Shown: positions 25,501-40,720, numbered from the stretch's first letter. The stretch is 64,000 bases of DNA from Atopsyche davidsoni (GCA_022113835.1 JAILWY010000009.1:14732001-14796000), one strand, 5' to 3'. The notes: generated by a model not told the origin, from the sequence alone. Translations and numbers: made by a program.

Positions 25501-28500
25501 ACAAGGCTCATTCTCAAGAATTTATGTATTAGCATTTGTTCATACATAACGGTAATTAAAACAGCATATAAACGTGTATAAAGATGTATGTTTGAGTCTT
25601 TTACTACATGGCAGCAAGGTATTTGTATAATTGTCTAATGTTTGCTACAGAACAAATGCTTTTTCTATAGATTGGCGGATTTTCATATGCTACAACCATC
25701 TATCAAAGACTTACAATAAAAAAAATAGCACAGAATATATGTTTTATCAAAAAATTAAGTAAATTTATATTGAGCAGAACCTACCGAATCGTCCTACTCA
25801 AGAATCTCTAAAATCCAATTGATGGCCTTGCTTGTTTTTTTATGTAACGCAATGTTATTTAATATTATAAATTATTTTATGATTGGTAGCATACCAAATC
25901 GATTTTTATGTGTGTCATTTTTTTATAAAAGAGATAAGTAAAACAACCTTGATGAATATTTTTGGCTTGCTGAGGTTGGTTTGGTTCTGAAGACGTCTTC
26001 TGTGATGTTAGCATCTGTGTGTAGAATTTCAAAGATCGATATTCATTAAAGGTTGATTGAAACGTCGAACAAGAGCCTCTAATGAAAGATGCTTGGCAGG
26101 GTGAAGGTTTGTCATTAATTTGCGAAAATTGGACCGTACGTCGAGTCGAGGGCGCCCTTGTATATCTAGTATCAGAGTATCGGACAATTTAGACTTGACC
26201 TATCGCAAACTTAAGTATCTGATGCTTTATTTAAAGTCTATTATACTATAGGCAGTGACCCAATGGAAATAATATAAAAGGAATTATTCCATAAAAATGA
26301 GTGATTAAATTTTTTTTTTTAATAATTTATAAGAAAAATTATTTTATAATATTTAAAAAACATTTTATGATAACTATAATAGTACACAAAACATATTTAA
26401 AAAAAGTTTTAAAACTTCTACGTTCTAAATATCCCTTATTATTTTTTGGGTATTTTTATATTTTTCCTGGTGCCTAACACATACGCTTGATTTAAAACAT
26501 ACCTGTATAAATATTTGTCACTTATATTTTGATTAATTAATTCTAAGATACTCACTTACCTTGACTGTGCGATAGTTATTTCCAGGGGCATGCAAGTACA
26601 AGACTGTCACTCTTTCTAATAAGAAATCGTATACCCGTTTTTCATACTGAATATTCAGCTCAATTTAATATTTAATCTCATATTACGATGACAGGTAACT
26701 GCAAAAAAACAACAGCCGGAAATGAACTCCAACCTTGCTGAAACAAATTTTGCATTGGATACGAAGGGGCGTGACGTGGCCTCCATGAATCTTCTTATGA
26801 AAAGCGCCACAGATCCTCTCTGTGAAATATTGCGTTAATCTTTCAGATCTCTGAGCATCCATAAAATAGTTTCAGAAACGTAATATTGTGTATTTCTGAG
26901 CGATTGCTTTTCGGTTGAAAATGTCAAGATCATTGGAATTTGCATAACTCGGTACGCAGAGGGGAGTCGCGCTGCTGCCTTATGTCATTGGTGTTGGTGT
27001 TGCTGTAGGCAGTGACAGGTGCGGAACCTTGAGGATAAATATTTTCATGACTTCTTATATAAATAACATTCGATAGCTTTGTCTTTGATCTACTTAATGC
27101 TGCGTCACATGCATCTTGAAAATGTCTCAGTTGTAAAGTCTACATGAAATATTTACTTCATTCTATGAATAAATTGAATCGGTCCGTTACTTGAAATAAT
27201 TATTTTACAATGTTTGCTTAACTTATTTGCTTTGTAAACATGTATTTATGTTTGTTTACTTTCACCCAAATATTGAATAGCTTGTTGATGTACCGAGCAC
27301 TGAGAATTTTTTTACTATACAATAAACGTATTTTTTGTCAACAGCTTTGAATAAATATAGCTGAAATAAGCGGTGTAAAAACACTTGTCAACAAACAGCA
27401 ATGCAATTATCTAAATAACTTGAAAGTTACCAACACTTTGTTAGAACCATTGTATTCAGTAAATCTCATAGTCTCTTGCTGGAACATCGTGTTTATAAAC
27501 AGTTTAAGAGCTGGAGTCAGCGAGGTGTTAGGATAGGTTAAGTAAGGTGTTAGGATGTTCCTAATGTCGGCACTGTAAGACGACAATGCCGTTAGCTTTA
27601 TGCAAATCTTTGCCGTGGTCAGCTAACAATAGACACATTAGAGGTGCACAATGTCTCACATGGTAAATTAATGTCTAAGCAAATATGTTGAATAATCAAT
27701 TATGGGTTTATTGGCTTAACTTCTTCTTACAATATTTACAATATATTTTTGTTAATTGCAAATATTATTTTTTCTATTACTTTGTCGTAATCTAGATTTC
27801 TTTTAAATTGAATGCATTAAATTAATTGTCATTTAAAAGTATGTCCAATTCAATTTGATATAATGGTCAATGCATCGTTATTTTTTATATTATTGCACTG
27901 CCTCTTTTCAGTGGCCAGTATGTTTTCTTGCTACTAATGGAGTTTAATAATAACATAAGTCCAGTTCAATTATCAAAAGAGAAAAAACTTATTTGTATCA
28001 GCTTTTCGTTATTTCTAGAAACGCAGTAAGCTAAGCTACTCTTACAGAGAGGTGTAGTTAAATATTCCTAGATCTTATATTATCCGTGATTGGATGCGTC
28101 CTTTTCAAAGATTCAAAAAAAAAAAATATGTATCATATAAAATCCAAATTCTTTGTGTACAGAAGATAGTCATTATATAGTTTTTATTTCTAGAAAATTA
28201 TTCAAACTCATACGAATTCCTGAGTAATTGAGTAGTAATACAATAATTTAAATGAATTCAACATAACGACAGTGCACGTAATGATATCATTTAAATACAC
28301 GCAACCTTGAATATTATTTTTTGCAGAAATGGGCGCAGGTTTTAATTGCGTTTTAATCACATTTGATTTTATTCATACATCATACGAAACGGGCGTTTGA
28401 AGTTGTTGAAAATTGTTAGAGACAGGAATTTTCAGCGGCGCAACTTTTTACCACACGAAATGATTAATGTTTATATAGTCACGGCTACGTATTACAGTTC

Positions 28501-31500
28501 TGCTGAAGTTCTTATTTGAATAAAGTTCAACCGTTATTTGCTTTTTGTATATTTGCATGGCATAACTGCATTTATTTCCTAGAATGTAATTGATTTTATA
28601 ATTCAACACAGAGGTTTATTGTCTTGACGTTCGGTGGAATGTCCGTTCATTTATTTATTGCAAAGTACGTGCAACTCCACTAATGTACTAAATAAAACAT
28701 AAAACAATGCTTATAGTGCCTTTATGTTGACTTGTTTTGAATCATACTAGTTTAAATTTGAACAGTTATCAGATCTAAATTTTTAAGTTATTTATTTTAA
28801 AACACAGTGTTGTTTACACAAAAAAAAGTTTTTCTTGTACGTATGTCAGTAAAGATTATAAAACACATGTCGGGGGTATTTATTAATTTTATTTTTCAAA
28901 TGAATTCAAGCAGCTGTACGCATTGTGTATAATATAATATCTAATGTGTAATCATGGTACCGTGAGAAAACAATCTATAAGGAGTATTGTACATCTATTG
29001 TGACTCTTTTGTTAAAACTTATTTAAATAAAAAAAACTATTGTAATATAAGTACAAAAATGACGTAATTGAAAATTACTTTCATTAGAATAGCAAAAAGA
29101 TGAAAACTAAGAATTTTTTAAGGACATTTCTTGTATTTTCTCTTACCGATATATCGAAAAAATGTTCTGAACTTTAAACTTTGATGGGTTTTTTTTTCTA
29201 TAAGCAGTTAATGAATAAATGTGTTAAAATATAATTTAGTTTTCTGAATTCTACTTTTGATTGCTTTTAATGTGAATTTATCGTTTGTATAGACTGCGCG
29301 TCACATAATTCAAGTTGATATCTTTATATGTGACCTATAGTAAAGTATTTATGAATCACATGATAAATAACATAATGCGTGAGAATGAAATAAAAACAGG
29401 TGTTTGTCTTGTCGGAAACAGGAAAAAGTAAAATAGTTTGTTAAAGATTCATTTTCTGATATGATTAGTAAAAATACATCTTTAAATCTTACTATTTAAA
29501 CCAAATCACTCTCAAATAATCTAATTTGAGTTATATAAGAATTTTTTCACTAACCTTATTTAATAAAATCATTTCTCCAAAGCATTTTTACTCGAATGAG
29601 CTATGTTCGTTTTTATAATTGCAATACTTCTATGTTTCTATTGTCAAACAAATAGTAATAATAGCTATTTAATACTTGTGTTCAGCATTGAATAAGTATG
29701 TTTTGTGGAAGAAGAATACGTTACATTAAATAGATTAATATTTCTTTATTTATTTTAGGTTAAAAAATATATTTAAATAATAGTATTTGAGTAAGTATTT
29801 TTCTTTGGAAGCAATGAGATTGATTTAAGTAAATTTATATATTTAATTCAGAATTTATAGTCATGGTTATTAAAGCATATAATACTAATTTAAATGAAAT
29901 CATTTTTTATTGATAGTACTACGCTGATATTTAAATGAATTAGTATTTATCCAATAATAAAATAGGTTCTGAACTTAACAATTTGAATTGACTGAAATAT
30001 AAACCTCCGATGTCCTGAAAGACAGGTGATATGTTCATTTATGTGTAGAACAAACATTTCAAATAGATTCACCAATCCCACTCAGTGCTTAAACTTTAAA
30101 CTGTTCATGTTTATATAGGTTTCCACAAAAACATTAAAATCCTACGCGAATTTCTTAATATAAAATAATCGTATGTCAATCTTTATGTATGTGTATTCAA
30201 AGACAAGTGTACATAAATTTAATAAATACCACGTCAAATACAATCATAAAATATTATTGAAATATCGGACCATATAAATATATACATCGTCCTAAAATAT
30301 ATTCAAATTAAAAGGCGCAGAAAAGAAGTTGTTTTTTCAATCAAATCTGACAGAACATAACATTTGATAAATCAATTTGTTTTGAGTATAAATAAATATT
30401 AGGTAAAAATCTATGGTTAGATTAACGTTAATATATTAAAATATCTTATAATAATATAACAGTCGAGCATAAGTGACAATGGGCGGTAGAATTTATTGTT
30501 TTTTTTTTAGACAATGATTTTTTCTTTAAATTATCGCAATTATTATTATTTTATTGCTCTGGGCGAGGTTGTGTTAATTATTTTTGACACAGGTTAAGGA
30601 AGTTTCGAGGTTTGTTCAATGTAATTGATGTTATGGCGTTCAGTATTTTTGTGTATTTATTTATCAATTTCCTACACTCTTGAGCAAAATCATTGTGGTA
30701 AATATACAAATACTACTAATAAAATATTTCCTATGTTTTTTAAAGGGCGTATTTTTAATTTCAATAAAATCAAAATATTTTATTTATTGAAAAGTACTTA
30801 AAACTGTTGTTTTTTTTCATTTTGAATGAACAATCCATAACAATATCAGATTAAATCTTTATAATTTTTACCCAGAAATTTTTACTATTTTTTATTTTTA
30901 TTTTTAAATAAAATAACCATATGTTTTTATTATCACAAGACTGTAAATTAATAGGAAATGTTAAAGTTTCCAAGGATATTCTTTAATGAAACCTTGTCGA
31001 AAAAATTCTACTCAATACACATATTTCAACTGTTTAATTATTTGAATTTTTATACAAATACTTTCATTTTTTAAATAAATAATTTAAAGACCGTTACTAA
31101 CAATAAAGGTTATGGTTATATAATTTGAATATACAATTTTAATAGATTCAGTATAAAATACTTGATATAATTGGATACACTTTATTAAATTATTTAGTCA
31201 ATTTTAAATCCAAATCGATTTTGTTTAATACATTACTAAATATAAGAATAATCTTAAAGTTTAACTTTTAATTTTAAATAACAATTACTTTATTTAACAA
31301 TTGGTGTAACTATTTTTATAAAATAAAGAACAATTTCGTTGACAATTTAATATTAAATCAAGGTACTACCGACATTCAACTATAATTTATTTGTATCTTG
31401 AATTTATTTATGATTCGTGAAATTTAAGTGATAATTGTTATAAACAACATCTGTGAACGAAAAAAAAATTATCTTAAAATAAATTAAACACTATTTTGTA

Positions 31501-32710
31501 ATAGTTTTAAATATATTGATGGGTAAAATCAAAGGACTGTTCTCATTGGTAATGTGTTATTAGATATATATCTGTGAACTTCTGCAGATAAATTATTCAG
31601 TTGAATTATTTAAATAAATGGATTTTCTGTGCCATCAGTTAGACTTTCAATTGACCTTTATAAAACAATTACTATTTACATATGGTGCTTAGAATCCAAG
31701 ACACCTGATTTATAATATACAACTTTATTACAATCAGACATGTGTATTAATCGAATAAAGCTTAATAGATTTACTATCCGGATCTTTGTAATGTGTGTAG
31801 TTAGCATTTTCAATCATTGCAACATGGAGATTTCCCTTTCGTTCGGATATAAGATTAATGATTGTACACAATTTGATTATAAGCGAATTCGAAGATAATT
31901 GCAAATAATAACGTATTGTAATCAGAGTTTTTTTTTAAGTCTTTTACACAATGCCTTTCGTGCGGGGTTTTTTTTTGAATGGCAGAGAATATAATTATTT
32001 ATATTATTCATAAATTATTAAGATAGAGTGATGACATCGAAAGATGTTTGCTAAAATAGTGCCAACGAATTTTTGTTCAATTATATATTTTGTTATTGGG
32101 AAACGCACGATATTCGACCACACGTTTTGTTTGTTATTTTTCTCTGTAGAAAATCATGCTGAAATTCAAGCATTTTAATATTTTTTATTTAACAATAGCT
32201 GCTGTATTTATTACAAGAATATATAAATCGTTTTATATTATTTTTTAAGTTGAATTATACCTTGAGTTTGGATAATTAAAAATTAATGTACCAAGTCAGT
32301 GACGGAACATCAAATAAAGGTTACTAGTTGTTTTTTTTTTTAATTTCTTTTTTACATTTTGTTTGATTCTTATTTGAGTCATTTTTTAATATATTTCAAT
32401 AAGCAAAATTTTTAAAAATATGTACCTGCCAATGTTTTTAAAAACAACTGTAAAAAATGTTACATAATAAAATGTAATATAATATTTCATTTTACAATCA
32501 GGATTGACTTGCATGTCTTAGTGTGTTTCAAATAACACATCTCTAGAATGAAATAAATCAATTTGGAGATTTTAATAGTTCTTACTAACTTGTGGGAAGA
32601 AAATTTTAAATCATGTTTAAAAAATGCGTAGAAAATCGTCCAGTGAGTTTAATTTAAAATTTTACTCTTGTTGAGGGACAAGGCATTTGTTTAATGAAGA
32701 TCCATTTTTT
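19530..32710. other. Interior of the large intron
   Basis: Mostly AT-rich. GC-richer unique blocks stand out at about 21580-21830 (inside a 160-codon frame, not recognised), 22915-23110, 23720-23990, 25060-25240 and 26700-27030. They are candidates for conserved regulatory DNA, which cannot be tested from one sequence. 28900-32700 is very AT-rich and featureless. Confidence 0.4.
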
Positions 32711-32716
32711 ATAATA

Positions 32717-32920
32717 ATAAAGGTAACTTTGTATTCTTTCTTCACTTTGAGTTTATTATATTTATTGCATGACTAGTTTCGACCAATAGACTTGGTCATC
32801 ATCAGATGCATAACTTAATTTAGTTATGCATCTGATGATGACCAAGTCTGTCGGTCGAAACTAGTCAAGCAAAAAATATAATAAACTCGAAGTGAAGAAA
32901 GAATACAAAGTTACCTTTAT
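32717..32920. mobile_element. Near-perfect 204-bp palindromic foldback element
   Basis: Two arms of about 100 bp (32717-32816 and 32821-32920) are inverted copies separated by only about 4 bases. The left arm reads TAAAGGTAACTTTGTATTC and later GACTAGTTTCGACC followed by GACTTGGTCATCATCAG. The right arm repeats this in reverse with a handful of mismatches. It lies inside the big intron, so its RNA would form a long hairpin. It resembles a foldback MITE or a head-to-head dimer of a repeat end. No clear target duplication is visible. Confidence 0.85.
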
Positions 32921-32924
32921 CATT

Positions 32925-35900
32925 ATATAAAATCTTACTATTTAACGCCAAAAAAATAATGGATACTTACTCACGCCGTCTCTGGGTGCTTGCATTATGC
33001 GTTTCTCAGTTCATTAATGCATCAGGCGTTAGGGAGTGGCGCTTGCCTGCATACTGCGTCCCATTGCACTGAGTGCATTGCGACACTTCGAATCGCACGA
33101 ATAATAATTTTATCAGTGTTAGCAAGCTGCCAGCCAGAAGAGAAGCAAATGGGCGAGGTATTTGCAACTGTCCGTATGTTTTGAATGTAATAAATGTGAG
33201 TTTATCACTAACAACGTAGTTGCACAACGCCACTAAATCATAATGCGGATTTAACCAAGAAATTTACATTGACTTTAAAATTATACTCACTTGTTAGAAT
33301 ACTGAATATCATATAAAATAAATCGGAGTTCTAATGAACCGTACAGTGTTTTTCATATATATATTGAATTTGTTAAGATAAACCTAATTAATACATAGAA
33401 AATAGCATAGAAATGCCAACATTCTAGCATGAAAATAAAGTTCATTTTTTGCAATGACTTACAAGTAGAAAGAGTTTCCAGTTCGTATTCTCTGTGTTGA
33501 AACAAAGCAGTCTCTTTCGCAAATTTGGAAAAAAATGCCTCGCTTGAATTAGTTGCTGAGGAAATAATGCTCCTAAATAAACAACCTGCAAAGGTAAAGT
33601 TTTTTTTGCTGACTCTAAAATGCCAGAGTTTTCTTTTATACTTCGCAATTAAGAAATGCTTTGTTTGTTTATTTGCGCTGATGGTTGAGAGATTTTTTAA
33701 ATTAAGTCTCATTCAAATCATGAACAGTTGCACTTTGTGTATATTTATAAAGATATATTTTTATTTAGGATACATGATCTTTATCAATTATAAATACACA
33801 TTAAGATAAAAACAAAAACATGTTTATCACAAATCAACGTAAACAATCTATATAATCAAAGTTAATACCCTCAAAACAAAAACTATTTAGATAAAATATT
33901 TAAAAAAATAAATGAATCAATTAAAATTTATTGAATGGAAAACACAATTAATACAAGTACTATTCAGTTTTGAAGAGGATTCTTATAGAACAATAACGTT
34001 TGCATTATTTTTTATATTTTATTTACTGGATTTATTGATACATATTTAACATTTATTGTAACATATATTTCGATTGTGATTAATTACGCTGAAAATGATG
34101 TTTTGTAGAAAATTTTGTTACCGCATTGAGTCCATGACAGCTTAGAGATCATCTCGAAAAATATCACCAACAAAATGAACAAAAACTGGCAATCAATATT
34201 TGCAGCGTAGTTTATTTATTGTAACATCAATTTATATTTATCAAAAGCAAAAAATCAAAATTCTCAATGAAATAATCTCTTTGGATAGAGCGAATCACGT
34301 AAAAAACGGAAAATTCGTGATAATTCAATTGCCACGCTTTTTATGTTTAATTTAATACATCGTGGGTTTCGTTTTTATTCGTTAAAATGCGTATAGATCT
34401 GACAATAATTATGAGTTCTGATAAAACGCTTTTTTCAGAAAATTGAAAAGTATCGATTGAAAATAAAAATTTATTTACTGACAAAAACTTGTTGGATTTC
34501 TTTAGTAAACTTTTACGTTCTTTAATTTCAAGCTTGTTGCGAACTAAAAAGTTTAATTCTCTACTCGAACATTTTTGTTATCTTTTTTTTGAGACGTAAC
34601 ATAAATGTATTTGCATGATGTCATGTTTATTTTGAATTTGCTGCTAACTTTTCGAAGTGATAGATTAACTAAGATAACCTTAAAAGATATGCATAGTCCG
34701 TTTGAAAATATATACTCTGAAGATTTTTATTAATTTTGTACCCATTCAATTAAAAACACAACAAATTTTGCAATTAAGACAGTAAAAAGTAATGTGAAAT
34801 GAAAGCATTGATTACATTAGTTACTAATGTAATTTTAAAAATAAATGCATATTTGGTCACTATTGTATTGATTTAAAAAATTATATATCAATATCAGAGA
34901 TTCTTCGTTTTTGGGTGTTGGACTGCGATTTGTATGGCAAGCATAATTTTTAATATGCAAGTATTAAAAATTTTAAGCCATGGGAAGTCATATATGAATT
35001 CCAATAGCAAGTGTTATGTTTAAATTTTATATTCTGTTGCATAATGTTACAAAGCTTTACAACAAAATGAGGACTCCAAATTTTAAAAATGGTTTGAGTG
35101 TAGACATTGTAGACATATTTTGCCTTGATTACATTTTAAATTTCCGTAAAGTTGATTGGACTCCAAGATCGTGCAATTTAACACAGTTAGAGCTCTTTGC
35201 ATGGAATGTGATATTAAAAAAAGACTACTTCAACAATCAACATTTTATAATTCAATCATTATACTAACTATCAAAATAAAATTATATAATCATATTATTT
35301 TTTACCATTTTTCACGTTTCTGGTGAAGTGAAATTTAAAATAAAGGAATTGATTAAAGTTTAGTGCAGAGTTGGTTCTATTTTTTCTCTCGATTTTAATG
35401 AGTTCATACGATAACGCTGTTCTTGTTTACCTTAAAAAGCCTGTTTTAAAATAAAGGTTTCACCGGTTGTCGAACCCAGGACCCTGGAGTTGGTAAGGCT
35501 GCGACTTCCGTCCTTGGCCACAGCCAGTGAGAGTGGCTCGCGCCTACTGACTTATTGTATGCAGCTGCAGTGCATATTCTTGTTTAACAGCTATAAGCAG
35601 GCTGATGTCCAATTTCACTTTCGTATCGAAGCTTAATAACAAGTATATTTTACTTCACTATCGGTTGTAGATTTATTGCTTTTAATTTTTTAAAACCGAT
35701 AAGGTTACAATCGTGTAAATTAAATTACAGTATTTATCTAAAAAAAAAATATGAGGTGCTTCACTGAAATGCAAATATATATGTTATAGTATAAATATAT
35801 GGTATGTTAAAAAATAATCATTATTAAAATTGATTCTATGTATTCATTTATTACAAAAAAAATTGGAAAATGTATAAAATTGCTAAATATTAGTGATAAA

Positions 35901-38900
35901 ATATGCACGAACTTGCTATATTATTTTTGTTTGAATATTATGAAATGCCTGTTCCAATTAAATTATTGTTGATTTTTTTAATTTGATAATACATGGAACT
36001 GGATATATAAAAATTGAACATCTTAAAAAAATGTGTATCTACAAACACAGAGGTTTATTTTTTAATAGCTCAAGAGATAAAAAAACAAATCTTATTTATG
36101 CAATCTTTTCAAGTGAGAAAAATCACTGCGAAGCGAGAAGCAGGGAAAGCATAACGAGTTGGCGTTGTTTTTCATACATCCATCTTGTAAGGCTTTGAAT
36201 GCGAAGGTTGTATTCTATCATGGCGCAGATTCAATTTAACTAATAAGCAACTAGATATCTATTAATAATATGTTGCAAATTATAAACAATAAAGCCTAAT
36301 TTATAACATGATCGAATATAATATAACTTTCATGTGACCTTTGAATATTCGCCATGGGCGTTTTTTTTCATTATTTATCTTCTTTGAAACAATGAATAAG
36401 GCATAGAAATATAAAAAAATTAATATTTGTTTTAAATAAATTAAAACATTTTAGTGCTTATTATACATCACGCATATATACATTTGTATTAAGGTTATTT
36501 AAGGCATTGAAATCGATGTTTGAAAAGTCGTTTTAACTTCACCTGGCTTGAAATACTTTGAGAGCAGTAATAAATTTTCCTATTATTTACAAACTAAGTT
36601 CTTATCACGAGCTGCTTCAAGCGACTGTGTTAATTTATGAATGTCGAATAAATTTCGCGCAAACAGAAGCTACAAAAATTACAAAAGTAAATAATTCAGG
36701 CAAGCACTTGTTCACCTTGATGAGAACCTGTCTTAATAATTCGACGCTGTGTTTGTTACGTTCAAACTATTTTTAAAGCAGCAACTGTAAAACGTCAGTT
36801 AGTTCTAATTCAAAACCCTACGGTATTTAAATAGGCATGAAAAAAATAGACAGCAGTTTTTAGATTAAAATTCGTTTTGTACAACTTTTTAAATAAATGT
36901 ATTTCAAACTACAATTCTGAAAAACTACAATAGTCAAACAAAATTCACTATATTAATTAAATATATAAAATGTCAATTTTATCCAAATTGTTTGTAAAAA
37001 AAATACACATAAGACGTGTAATATAAGAACATAACATTTGATTCAAATGAAATAAAAATAGCAACACGTTATGTTATTGCAATGGTCTAATAATAAACTG
37101 TGGTAAATTTTATAATCGAATTTTACTTGATTGCATTTCCAAAAAAGAGACTATTCAAATTATATACTCGTATATATATATAAAGTCAATCTCTTTTACA
37201 AATAAGATTTCAAGGATTGTTTATGTTTCATGAGCGCCCTTCATTTCAAAAACATTTTTATTAAAAGTTTAATTTCAATAAAGAATCATTGTGAGATTTA
37301 CAATATTACTTTTTAAATTTAACAGGCTATTAAAGAGCGCTGAGGTATGGTTGGTATTAACAAAGCCGTACGATCGCATGCGGGCTTTGCATTTTTAAGA
37401 ACCACCTTGCGAAAATATATCACAACTTAGCACATTACGTCTTATTTATGAAGACTGCATAACCATTGCATAAGACTAATAACAGGCACGAAATATATCT
37501 GGAAGGTTCGTTCCCCGTACCAGGAAGAACACCGGGATCGCATAAATATATCTCAAGGATATTCTTTTGTATAACTCAGAAAAAAAAAGCAAACCGGGAG
37601 GCGCACAGTGGTTCAAGCCGGTTTAATATATTAACAATAAATAAATGTATATTAAATTTAAATTTTGCACATGCAAGATGAAGGGTATTATTGACTGATA
37701 TCTGCAGAATTACTTTAAAATAGTGCTCTATGAATATTATTTATAAATAAATAAGAAAAAAATACAATTCAATAAAAAATAATAATTAGAATATAGTTTA
37801 AGTTTGTTCTGAATGAATACTTGGATATCTTTGCATCGATCTATTTTAAATGTTTCACTGTGGACAATGTTTACAGTGTGTGTTTAAATGGATCACTGTG
37901 CGGCACTCGATGGGGTACTCACGGTTGCGATTTATTTTCTTGCGAATGTACATGCATCTGATGCAGGAACCAGAAATGAAATAAAAAAAACCAGTTTACT
38001 GCGGACTTGGGCGGTGGCCATGCTCGGCCAGGCGACATTGGCGTTCGACAGTTTGCTGACGTCACAGCCGATACCGACCGATCTGCAACTGGCATTTTAT
38101 CGAATTCAATTTATCTTTGAACCGATAGCCTCCCTCGAAGTACAACCACTATCTAAATTACAGTTCAGGCTTCATAATAAAAAAAATATGCTTATTTAAT
38201 TAACTTGGAACATGATTATCAATACAGATTAATACACATATTAAATATCTAACAAAAGCTATAACCATGATGGCCAACAAAGTAAACCTCTAACGATTAC
38301 TTTACACATATTTAATATAGCTACTTCTTTAACATATAAAATTCAAGAAAATATTATCAATACATCGAAGTACATATTTATCTGAGATACCTATCAAAGA
38401 AGAACTAACATTCCTATTTACTTGGAACTCAAGAATATTCTACACATTCTTAAACATTTACCATAAGCGCTGGAATTGATTCTATGTTAAGTTGCCTTTA
38501 CATAGTTCGAATGATTTGAAAAACACTAACATTGATATGGTATATATTAATCAATAAAATTGTTTGTTTATTAACATGTAAAATTGACTAAATAAGCATA
38601 TGTGATATAACAGCTTTTAAGTATGACTCAATTCTCGTTTCATAAAAGTCCTTCCTACCTGCAATTTCACAGGTTCATTGTACCTACAAACAGTTTTTAT
38701 TAATTAGAGGATAATAAGATTGTTATCATGTAGAGTTATATTAAAATAAATCTTGTCATGCATAACAAAATGTTCATTCGCCTCGCAATAAAGACTTTTT
38801 TAACGTGCGGCTTGTCGTAGTAAAGCTGAAAAATGTAAATTTCGTCGCTGTCACATCCGAGGTTGACGCTTCAATACCATGTCATGATTTTTACAATTTA

Positions 38901-40570
38901 TATATTTACATAGTCGTAACGTACTTTCTTCCTGAATAGAATATTGAGATCACCTTCTGACTCAATGTATCTAAAGTACAATTCTCTAATTCACCTATGA
39001 ATCGATTAACCCTTCAAGGTTATAAAGTCACAATGTTGATTTAAAATAATTTTTTAAGCCATTTGAATATATAAAAATACTTATGAATATTGACTAAGTA
39101 TACTCAGCATTTCTTCGTTATTTATTCATATAATATATAAAGGAAAATATTTGATAACTTAATTAATAAACTTGTTTATCGATTGTATCTTATTCAACTG
39201 GTTTTGCGCCGGGTTTCTCAATTACTTAGAAATTATCTGAAAATTATAGCTCCGGGTGAAATTGTATCAATACCAACAAACCAACTACTCTATAAGGGAT
39301 CAATACACGAAGTCCAATTGCATTGTAATATATTTTCAGTCTCACGATCCAATATTTCCCTGTTTGTTTATTCTCTGAAATGTGTGCTATTGTAAATAGG
39401 CTAATGCATCCCGTCCTGTGTATCTCATGAATTTATTGCATTTGATTGATATGAAAGCTTTTCTCTCAATAAACTTTAACAAGACATGACTGAATATTAC
39501 ATGAATGTTCTTGTAGCAATTTTACCCGACGTCATTGAACAGAGAAACCTGAGACTCAATACTAATATTCAAACACTCTTACTTGTCTTATAATATCAAG
39601 AACTTAAATCAAATATCACCAAAGACATTTCCTTACAAAATCCTGTTAGATATACTTATTTGTACAATGAGTATTGGATATCTTGTTACAATTTATTTTG
39701 ATTACGACCAAGCCAATTTTATCTTGTTAGCATAAATGTATTTAAATTAAATTGTTCATCTAAGAGGTCTAGGGAGGCGTCAGAATTAAACATTATATGC
39801 ACTTAGAGAAGATTAAACAAGTAAATGATAGTTGATTGTATATTTAAAGGTTATGGTATTTACGTAATGGGATACAACAAATATAAATAACAGTTTATTT
39901 TAATAATGTAATAAATCTAACAGTTCTTTTGTTAGTTGAGGATCCGTTGTACAAACATGAAGTCATTTGTAAATGGATTGAAACAGTGAGAAATTGCCAA
40001 TCACAATAAAAAAAACATAGTAGGTTTCCAACCCGAAGGTTACTTTTTACGTTTTGTTTCTTTTACTGTGTCAATTAAGAAATTTACCAGTTATAAAGCA
40101 TTGATTCCATTTGTCTTGGGTTGCGAAAACCCAAGTTATTCGACCTTCATTTTAATTCAGCAAGAAAATGCACTTTGTTTTTGTTTTTACACATTGCACA
40201 TTTTAATGATTGGAGGTAATGATCATTGCCACATTTACATTAGTAGAAATGCTCTATTAAAAATTTCTCAACATTTAAAATTCATTTCATTTAATCATAG
40301 GCAATCAGTTTTGTCATGTTTTTTTTGTATAAAATAATAGTAATTATTTTTTAATACGTTTTACATATATTTATGAATAAATTTACCAATGTTTTTGTAA
40401 TAATTAAATTGGTATTTTATATTGATACTTACAAAAAAATAATGCTACTTATAAATAAGCAACTTAAATTGAGCCAAATGAAACTGTATTAACATCTTTT
40501 TTTAAAAAGATAACTAGTTAATTTCTTAATTATGTTAACATTTTCTCTCTAATAACATGTGGTAGTTCAA
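32925..40570. other. Interior of the large intron
   Basis: Apart from the SINE head at 35461, I see GC-richer unique blocks at about 32960-33180 and 37980-38140 (the latter with TGACGTCA at 38057). A 119-codon minus-strand frame at 33353-33712 has no recognisable features. Confidence 0.4.
35461..35530 (-). mobile_element. tRNA-derived SINE head
   Basis: In minus sense GGCTGTGGCCAAGGACGG supplies an A box and, about 35 nt on, GGGTTCGACAACC supplies a B box (10 of 11). Body sequence continues towards lower coordinates and is short or decayed. It lies in the large intron. Confidence 0.6.
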
Positions 40571-40576
40571 AATCAC

Positions 40577-40720
40577 GATACTGCACGAAAAAAAAATGAG
40601 TAAATGTACATATCCAGCCCTCTAAAAAAAACTAAAAGGCTTGATAGTTAGAAAAAAATATATGTAGAATATCCAATGGTATGCGACAAACATGAAAATA
40701 AATCTTGATACTGCACGAAA
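40577..40720. repeat. 14-bp direct repeats flanking about 116 bp
   Basis: GATACTGCACGAAA occurs at 40577-40590 and again at 40707-40720. The identity extends to 18 of 20 bases with AATC upstream of each. This is the length and arrangement of a target duplication around a small retroposed insert, but the enclosed A-rich 116 bp is not recognised. Confidence 0.45.

Noticed and set aside
33353..33712. 119-codon minus-strand open frame
   Set aside because: Lys/Phe/Ile-rich peptide as expected from AT-rich DNA, with no domain.
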